DNA of 5,011 bases, from NCBI GenBank assembly GCA_027040785.1, contig JALULG010000035.1, positions 1 to 5,011 on the forward strand, given 5' to 3'. The first letter of the stretch is position 1. The number at the start of each line of letters is the position of its first letter. Both the position numbers and the translations under genes were made by a program. The DNA comes from a bacterium. GTDB lineage: Bacteria; Patescibacteriota; Patescibacteriia; JAACEG01. The notes beneath the pieces were generated by a model. The model was not told the DNA's origin. It searched no databases and worked only from the letters and a program-made list of their open reading frames with translations. Shown here one piece after another: positions 1-3,794 of this stretch.

Positions 1-69
1 ATTCTGGCCAATCTTGCATATTTTAGCAAAAAAAAGAAAACTAAAAATGCAAATGATTTTTTTTTATAA
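1..69 (+). CDS. possible 3' end of a truncated gene, unidentified
   Basis: Frame 1 is open from the left edge to a TAA at 67-69 and gives a 22-residue tail, hydrophobic at first (ILANLAYF) and then lysine-rich (SKKKKTKNANDFFL). That would suit the cytoplasmic tail of a membrane protein. The call is weak. Frame 2 is also open to a TAA at 71-73, and one minus-strand frame is open from about 89 to the edge, so neither strand nor frame is certain. A hairpin followed by a T-run (16-65) overlaps the end and mildly favours a rightward gene finishing here. No family can be recognised from so short a piece. Confidence 0.28.
   Translation: MLANLAYFSKKKKTKNANDFFL
16..65 (+). terminator. possible Rho-independent terminator
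   Basis: GCATATTTTAG (16-26) can pair with CTAAAAATGC (41-50) as ten base pairs with one bulged A and a 14-nt A-rich loop. A run of nine T follows at 57-65. It would end transcription of a gene entering from the left. The stem is AT-rich, six bases separate it from the T-run, and such pairings arise by chance in DNA this AT-rich, so it is only suggestive. Confidence 0.3.
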
Positions 70-261
70 TTAATTTCCAAAAACTTTTTTTATTTTTTTC
101 TTTTTTTTACTGTTTTAAATTTTCTTTTCATTGTCTTTATTGTAGAGGAAACATTTTTTAATGTTTATGAATTTAACTTCTCTTCAACAATATTTACCTA
201 TTCCGTTATTGCCTTAATTTGCAATTTTATTTTACTTATTTCATCTAAAACGCTTTAATTG
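70..261. other. AT-rich intergenic stretch, no supported gene
   Basis: This stretch lies between the possible gene tail at the left edge and the 3' end of the tRNA gene. It is dominated by T-runs on the plus strand, and I see no intact gene. A 6-bp hairpin (149-154 with 161-166) lacks a T-run on either side and is not a convincing terminator. Read leftward from 254 to 90, one minus-strand frame gives amphipathic, lysine-rich stretches (for example LDEISKIKLQIKAITE) interrupted by TAG at 198-200 and TAA at 165-167, and ending in VKKRKK and TAA at 90-92. That could be a decayed coiled-coil protein gene, but chance is at least as likely. Confidence 0.5.
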
Positions 262-333
262 TGCCCTTGGCAGGAATCGAACCTACATCTAATCCTTAGG
301 AGGGACTTGTTCTATCCATTGAACTACAAGGGC
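262..333 (-). tRNA. tRNA-Arg (anticodon CCT)
   Basis: The minus strand folds into a complete 72-nt cloverleaf. The acceptor stem GCCCTTG/CAAGGGC is perfect over 7 bp. A 4-bp D stem GTTC/GAAC encloses an 8-nt loop AATGGATA. The anticodon arm is AGTCC-CTCCTAA-GGATT (one G.T pair), which places CCT at positions 34-36 after the invariant T33. A 4-nt variable region (AGAT) follows, then the T arm GTAGG-TTCGATT-CCTGC, and discriminator A. Anticodon CCU reads the arginine codon AGG. The genomic bases after the discriminator are CAA, so the CCA end is not encoded and must be added by nucleotidyltransferase. The gene is transcribed divergently from the bactofilin gene. Confidence 0.96.
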
Positions 334-342
334 GTTACAATA

Positions 343-371
343 ATTTAACTACAATAAAAAAATTTTGACAA
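343..371 (-). promoter_or_regulatory. possible promoter of the tRNA-Arg gene
   Basis: On the minus strand a TTGTCA box (371-366) is followed after 17 bases by TTAAAT (348-343, four of six matches to TATAAT), nine bases before the mature tRNA 5' end. The spacing is right for sigma70-type recognition and would give a very short 5' leader. Its -35 box overlaps the -35 box of the opposing promoter by five bases. The weak -10 match in AT-rich DNA keeps confidence low. Confidence 0.35.
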
Positions 372-393
372 ATAAACTCTTCTCAGATATTAT
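365..393 (+). promoter_or_regulatory. sigma70-type promoter for the bactofilin-kinase pair
   Basis: A perfect -35 box TTGACA (365-370) is separated by the optimal 17 bases from TATTAT (388-393), which has five of six matches to the -10 consensus. The predicted start of transcription is near 400, giving a leader of roughly 24 nt before the ATG at 424. It is the only strong rightward promoter I see ahead of the two plus-strand genes, which probably share it. Confidence 0.7.
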
Positions 394-423
394 AAAAATA
401 ATAATTAATTTAATTTAAGCTCT

Positions 424-837
424 ATGTTTAAAAACCAACAAATCAATGAAAAAGAAATTGAAACCATTATAGGTCCACTTGTTAAGGTAAAAGGAGACTT
501 TCAAACAGATGGCAGTATGCAAATAGACGGTCATCTTGAAGGAACATTAAAAATCGGGAACGATTTGATAGTCGGAGAAAAAGCGGTTATAATCGCTAAT
601 TTGCAAGCGAAACGAATTATGGTCGCCGGAGAAGTTATTGGAAATATCAAAGCCAAAGAAAGTTTGGAAATCACTGAAACCGCCAAAATTAACGGGGATA
701 TCAATGCCCAAATTTTATCAGTTGATCCGGGCGCTCAAATCAACGGCCGAATCAAAATGGCTGAAAAAGCGCAGGTCCCTAAAAATGAAAATCCGGAAAA
801 ACAAACAAACGAAAAAAATAAAATTGCTCAAAAATAA
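424..837 (+). CDS. bactofilin family polymer-forming protein
   Basis: A 137-residue bactofilin, a cytoskeletal protein that polymerises without nucleotide into filaments, often at the membrane, and serves as a scaffold for cell shape, envelope synthesis or polar structures. Residues about 19-112 form the core: short strands repeating with glycines typical of a right-handed beta-helix (VKGDFQTDG, IDGHLEGTLKIG, VAGEVIGNIKAKE, INGDINAQ, INGRIKM). The N-terminal part (1-18) is short and includes the IGPLVKVKGDF lead-in common in the family. The C-terminal 25 residues are hydrophilic, rich in Lys, Asn and Glu, and probably disordered. Length is normal. The ATG at 424 gives the expected N-terminus but has no Shine-Dalgarno sequence. 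It is first in a probable two-gene operon, 26 bp ahead of the kinase-like gene. Which process it serves here cannot be read from the sequence. Confidence 0.9.
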   Translation: MFKNQQINEKEIETIIGPLVKVKGDFQTDGSMQIDGHLEGTLKIGNDLIVGEKAVIIANLQAKRIMVAGEVIGNIKAKESLEITETAKINGDINAQILSVDPGAQINGRIKMAEKAQVPKNENPEKQTNEKNKIAQK

Positions 838-863
838 ACACTGTCTTACAAATAGTAAACACT

Positions 864-1670
864 ATGTATTATTATCTTTACGACTCTTTTTTGAATGACA
901 GTAAATATCAAAAAATACTTCATCGTATAGAAAACAGGACAGTTGATTTAGGAATAAACGGAAAAATAGGCAGAGTATCAATGTTAATTGATCCGGAAAG
1001 ATTACTTGATGAAGAGATTAAGAAAGGAGCCACTACAATAGTAGCTGTCGGTAACGACCAAACGGTTGACAAAATCATCAAAACAGCCGCCAAACACAAC
1101 ATCACCATAGGAATTATTCCTATTGGAACAAATAATAAAATAGCTAAAACCCTGGGAATTCCAAAAGAAGAAGAGGCCTGTGATATTTTGAGTCAAAGAA
1201 GAGTGAAAAAAATAGACTTGATAAAAATAAACAATACTTTTTGTATTTCCAATCTTTTATTTGAAATAAACAAAAACACCAAAATTGATTGCGAAGGCAA
1301 TTATCAATTAAGTTTTAAGGGTGGCAAAGGAATGGTAGTTGTTTATAATTTAGCGAACAAAAAAAGTATTCAAAAAAAATTTGATTTAAATAAAGATCTA
1401 AAAAATTTTTTTAACCCTGATGATGGTCTTTTGGATTTAACTATTAAAAAAGAAACCGGAAATATTTTTACAAATATTTTTAAATTCGCTAAACAAAAAA
1501 AAGAAAAAGAGATAACAATAATTCCATTAAAAAAATTATCGGTTTCTTCTAAAAGCAAGACAGAAAAAACAGCCGTTTGCGATAACGGTTACGAGATAAA
1601 ATTTCCTTTAAAAATTGAAATAGCGCCCAAAGCTTTAAATATTATAGTTGGTAAAAAAAGAAATTTTTAA
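864..1670 (+). CDS. diacylglycerol-kinase-like protein (DAGK/YegS superfamily) with altered nucleotide motif
   Basis: A 268-residue protein of the diacylglycerol kinase/sphingosine kinase/NAD kinase superfamily. Members phosphorylate lipid (or NAD) hydroxyls from ATP. Recognisable parts, in order: VAVGNDQTVDKII (60-72) at the place of the GGDGTLNE nucleotide motif; GIIPIGTNNKIAKTLGIP (83-100), matching the LPLGTxNDFAxxLGIP motif; NPDDGLLDLTI (184-194), the usual PxDGxLDV of the C-terminal beta domain; and AVCDNGYEIKFPLKIEI (237-253), matching the terminal DGE...LPLxIxV segment. The second and third glycines of GGDGT are replaced (GNDQT), so catalytic activity or substrate may differ. I recall similar VGND-type proteins from Patescibacteria, but I cannot confirm that here. 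No signal peptide or membrane span is seen, so it is probably cytoplasmic or peripheral. Start ATG at 864 lacks a Shine-Dalgarno; the octamer TAAACACT occurs at the bactofilin stop (835-842) and again abutting this ATG (856-863). Confidence 0.78.
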   Translation: MYYYLYDSFLNDSKYQKILHRIENRTVDLGINGKIGRVSMLIDPERLLDEEIKKGATTIVAVGNDQTVDKIIKTAAKHNITIGIIPIGTNNKIAKTLGIPKEEEACDILSQRRVKKIDLIKINNTFCISNLLFEINKNTKIDCEGNYQLSFKGGKGMVVVYNLANKKSIQKKFDLNKDLKNFFNPDDGLLDLTIKKETGNIFTNIFKFAKQKKEKEITIIPLKKLSVSSKSKTEKTAVCDNGYEIKFPLKIEIAPKALNIIVGKKRNF

Positions 1671-1672
1671 TA

Positions 1673-1771
1673 TGGACCTGTCGCCAAATTTCGTTTTTGA
1701 TGAATTTTTTTAACAAGTCGCAGGCGAAATTTGGGAAAATTGGCGAAAAACGGAATTTGGCGACAGGTCCA
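1673..1771. repeat. long inverted repeat, MITE-like palindromic element
   Basis: Two 26-nt arms (1673-1698 and 1746-1771) are complementary over their full length, with 25 Watson-Crick pairs and one T.G (1691/1753). The outer arm begins GGACCTGTCGCC and is much richer in G+C than its surroundings. The 47-nt loop (1699-1745) carries further degenerate copies of the arm core: CGAAATTTGG at 1725-1734 can pair perfectly with 1684-1693, and AATTGGCG at 1738-1745 resembles the end of the right-arm core. The pentamer AATAT flanks GGACC...GGTCC on both sides (1669-1673 and 1771-1775), as a target-site duplication would. The left copy includes the last two bases of the kinase stop codon. It has no coding capacity of its own. 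It could be a non-autonomous mobile element, an intergenic REP-like repeat, or an RNA-level 3' stabiliser/terminator. Confidence 0.8.
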
Positions 1772-1787
1772 ATATATAAAAATACAC

Positions 1788-1814
1788 AAAACAGAGTATC
1801 AAACTCTGTTTTTT
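1788..1814. terminator. bidirectional Rho-independent terminator
   Basis: AAAACAGAGT (1788-1797) pairs perfectly with ACTCTGTTTT (1803-1812) around a 5-nt loop ATCAA, and the plus strand runs on as T to 1814. On the minus strand the A-run at 1788-1791 becomes a U-run, followed by further T-rich sequence. It sits between the ends of the rightward kinase gene (1670) and the leftward PRC-barrel gene (1844), so it can end transcription from both sides. It is the cleanest terminator in the window. Confidence 0.82.
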
Positions 1815-1843
1815 GTATGAGAAAAATAAATCCTGAAAATTTA

Positions 1844-2116
1844 TTAAGTTATCGGCTCCAACCCTTTTACTTCTTCCAAATTTTTTATATCCAAATCATT
1901 GACAATCATTTTTTCTTTTGTAATTGCAACTATTTGTAAACGATCAATAATCAATTCTTTGGGAAAAACTTTATTTAAAAAACTTCCCCCCTTTATATAA
2001 TATTTTAATATTTCATAAGTCTCGGTATCAATTAAAAAATCATAAACTTTTCCCAAGTAATCACCGGATTCCGTTTCCACTCTTAAATTGATTAAATTTT
2101 TTCCTTTAATAATCAT
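1844..2116 (-). CDS. small PRC-barrel domain protein
   Basis: A 90-residue protein that is essentially one PRC-barrel domain (about residues 3-80), a small beta-barrel found in the ribosome maturation factor RimM and the photosynthetic reaction centre H subunit, usually a protein- or RNA-binding module. Visible signatures are the early LINLRVETESG strand, the DYLGKVYDFLID turn (19-30; Gly22, Val24, Asp26 and Asp30 in typical places), and the later ELIIDRLQIVAITKEKMIV strands. It has no membrane span or signal peptide. Its ATG overlaps the yidC stop as ATGA (2113-2116), which implies translational coupling; no separate Shine-Dalgarno is present. It is last in the operon, 30 bp before the terminator. 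Stand-alone PRC-barrel proteins mostly lack a defined function; a partner role with YidC or the ribosome is only inference. Confidence 0.8.
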   Translation of the reverse strand: MIIKGKNLINLRVETESGDYLGKVYDFLIDTETYEILKYYIKGGSFLNKVFPKELIIDRLQIVAITKEKMIVNDLDIKNLEEVKGLEPIT

Positions 2117-2865
2117 TTTAAATTATTTTTATCACTTATTTTTTTGTCTTTTTTAAACATTATTTCTTGTTGGAGAATCATCAAAAGAGTATTTACGAAC
2201 CAATACAAAAGCAAACCACCCGGAAAACGAAGTCCGATAAAAACAGTTAAAATTGGCATTACATACATCATTTGCTTATTCATCATAGCGGTCATACTTT
2301 CATCTTTCGCCCCTTCCGATTTAATAGGCGGTTTTTTATGAGAAAGCATTTTTGTTTGCCAAAATTGAGCAATACCGGTTAAAACTGCCAATAATGGAAT
2401 TGGATTTGACAAATCTATATGACCCAAACTTATCGGATTTAAATGATCGGGACGATGAATAAACGGATAAACCACTTGTAAAGCGCTTGGATTAAAACCG
2501 TTGCGAAAAACTTGAAACAAAGCTATTAAAAAAGGAAACTGGATCAGAAGCGGGAAACAAGATGATAATGGATTGACTTTTTCTTTTTTATAAAGATCCA
2601 TTAAAGCTTTTGCCTGCGCCTCTTTATTATCTTTATACTTTTTTTTGATTTCATCCATTTTTGGCTGAATATCTTGAAGAACTTTTTGTGATTTGGTTGC
2701 TTTTAAAGAAAGAGGCAACAATAATAATTTAATTATTATCGTTAAAACAATGATCGCCACTCCGACATCATGTCCCGGGATAATATTATACAAAAAAACC
2801 AATAAATTAAAAATCGGATTATACAAAAAAGTGTAATAAAAATTTACCATAAAATTAAATTTCAT
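2113..2865 (-). CDS. yidC: YidC/Oxa1 family membrane protein insertase
   Basis: A 250-residue insertase that moves transmembrane segments into the cytoplasmic membrane, alone or with SecYEG. It has only the conserved five-helix Oxa1 core and lacks the large periplasmic domain of proteobacterial YidC. Likely helices: about 9-29, 34-54 (GVAIIVLTIIIKLLLLPLSL), 104-120, 155-172, and two within 200-233. Family hallmarks are the basic cytoplasmic loop after helix 2 (LQDIQPKMDEIKKKYKDN, 63-80), EKVNPLSSCFPLLIQFPF (95-112), and FPGGLLLYWFVNTLLMILQQ (214-233). Helix 2 has Lys46 where E. coli has Arg366 (IVRGIMYPL), so the groove charge is kept. No lipobox cysteine is seen at the N-terminus, and the C-terminal tail is short and basic. 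It is not next to rnpA/rpmH, the common setting. It starts 6 bp after the GalT-like stop, without a Shine-Dalgarno, and ends in TGA overlapping the PRC-barrel start. Confidence 0.95.
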   Translation of the reverse strand: MKFNFMVNFYYTFLYNPIFNLLVFLYNIIPGHDVGVAIIVLTIIIKLLLLPLSLKATKSQKVLQDIQPKMDEIKKKYKDNKEAQAKALMDLYKKEKVNPLSSCFPLLIQFPFLIALFQVFRNGFNPSALQVVYPFIHRPDHLNPISLGHIDLSNPIPLLAVLTGIAQFWQTKMLSHKKPPIKSEGAKDESMTAMMNKQMMYVMPILTVFIGLRFPGGLLLYWFVNTLLMILQQEIMFKKDKKISDKNNLK

Positions 2866-2871
2866 TAATAA

Positions 2872-3792
2872 TTAAGAACGATAAAATTTGGCCGCCTCTT
2901 CCGGGGAAACGGAATTTATCACCAATCCGGACCCCAACTCTATTCCGGCCCAAATGCTGTCTCTCGGCTCTATCTTAAGATGAAAATGTTGTTTTTTTTC
3001 ATCTATTACTTGATGAAAAAAATAATTATAACTAATTCCCAAACTGTCTAACTTTAATAAAATCATTTTCAAAGCCCTGCTGAAAGACTTAATTTCACTA
3101 TTATTTAATTCCGTAATATTGTCAAGTGGTCTTTTGGTAAAAATCCAGGCCTCGTAATGAAAACGCGAAGCATAAGGAGTAAAAGCGATTACCCATTTAT
3201 CATCAAAAATTTTTCTGGGTCCTTTAGATTCGGTTTCAATAATATCGCAATAAGCGCATTGACCGCTTTTCTTTTCATATTCTTCCAATAAATCCATTTC
3301 CTCCTTAACATCCGGCGGTAAAATGGAGGTGGCAAAAACCTGAGAATGGTCATGAACGATTGAAGCGCCGGCTTTTGAACCCTCATTTTTAAAAATCAAA
3401 ATATATTTTATTTTTTTATCCCGAGATAAAACTTTGATTCTATCTGCGTAAACTTTAAACAACAACCCTATTTGTTTTAAAGGTAATTTTGCTAAAATTT
3501 TGGAATGAAACGGGGTTTCCACAATTACTTCTTGATAACCATAAGCCCTTTCATTATCGGGAGTAACTGCCGGAAATTTATTTTTTAAAACCATAATATC
3601 CCATTTCTTTCCTTTACCAAATTTTTTAACAATTAGATCTTTTTCAATATTTTCCGGACAAAAAACACATTTACCCGTTCTTTTAATAACTGTTTGCTCC
3701 TTAATATCTCTGGGTCTTTTCGCCCTCCCCGGCGTTATCAAAACATATTTGTCTAAAAAATAAGACTTTCTTAATTCTGATTTTTTTAACAT
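2872..3792 (-). CDS. galT: GalT-like hexose-1-phosphate nucleotidyl/uridylyltransferase (HIT superfamily)
   Basis: A 306-residue member of the galactose-1-phosphate uridylyltransferase branch of the HIT superfamily, which exchanges a nucleoside monophosphate between a nucleotide sugar and a sugar phosphate through a His-NMP intermediate. Visible residues: CVFC (Cys42/Cys45), NKFPAV (71-76), ETPFHSKIL (His96), and GASIVHDHSQVFA (142-154). By comparison with E. coli GalT, Cys42, Cys45, His96 and His147 would bind zinc, His149 would be the nucleophile, and Gln151 matches the conserved Gln. A second motif, CAYC (Cys179/Cys182), with His212 and C-terminal HFHLKIEPR (269-277), suggests a second metal site, which E. 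coli GalT builds differently. The end WAGIELGSG...VSPEEAAKFYR is typical. It begins 2 bp after glycogen synthase and ends 6 bp before yidC. Substrate is uncertain: UDP-galactose metabolism, or ADP-glucose phosphorylase-type chemistry as in the Arabidopsis relative. Confidence 0.88.
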   Translation of the reverse strand: MLKKSELRKSYFLDKYVLITPGRAKRPRDIKEQTVIKRTGKCVFCPENIEKDLIVKKFGKGKKWDIMVLKNKFPAVTPDNERAYGYQEVIVETPFHSKILAKLPLKQIGLLFKVYADRIKVLSRDKKIKYILIFKNEGSKAGASIVHDHSQVFATSILPPDVKEEMDLLEEYEKKSGQCAYCDIIETESKGPRKIFDDKWVIAFTPYASRFHYEAWIFTKRPLDNITELNNSEIKSFSRALKMILLKLDSLGISYNYFFHQVIDEKKQHFHLKIEPRDSIWAGIELGSGLVINSVSPEEAAKFYRS

Positions 3793-3794
3793 AT

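Noticed and set aside
149..166. 6-bp hairpin AAACAT/ATGTTT as terminator of the tRNA gene
   Set aside because: AT-rich short stem with no T-run after it on either strand; expected by chance here.
772..778. CAGGTCC in the bactofilin gene, shared with the right arm of the palindrome
   Set aside because: Only seven bases match, inside coding sequence, with no surrounding similarity; not a further copy of the element.
638..898. 86-codon plus-strand open frame inside the bactofilin gene
   Set aside because: It is an out-of-frame shadow of a well-supported bactofilin and runs into the kinase gene.
1673..1771. CRISPR repeat, dif site or riboswitch as explanation of the palindrome
   Set aside because: There is no repeat-spacer periodicity and no match to the XerCD dif pattern. 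It lies after a stop codon at the end of a transcript, not in a 5' leader.
1697..1939. 80-codon plus-strand open frame starting MMNFFNKSQ
   Set aside because: It runs through the palindrome loop, right arm and terminator, then antisense to the PRC-barrel gene; no recognisable domain and no ribosome binding site.
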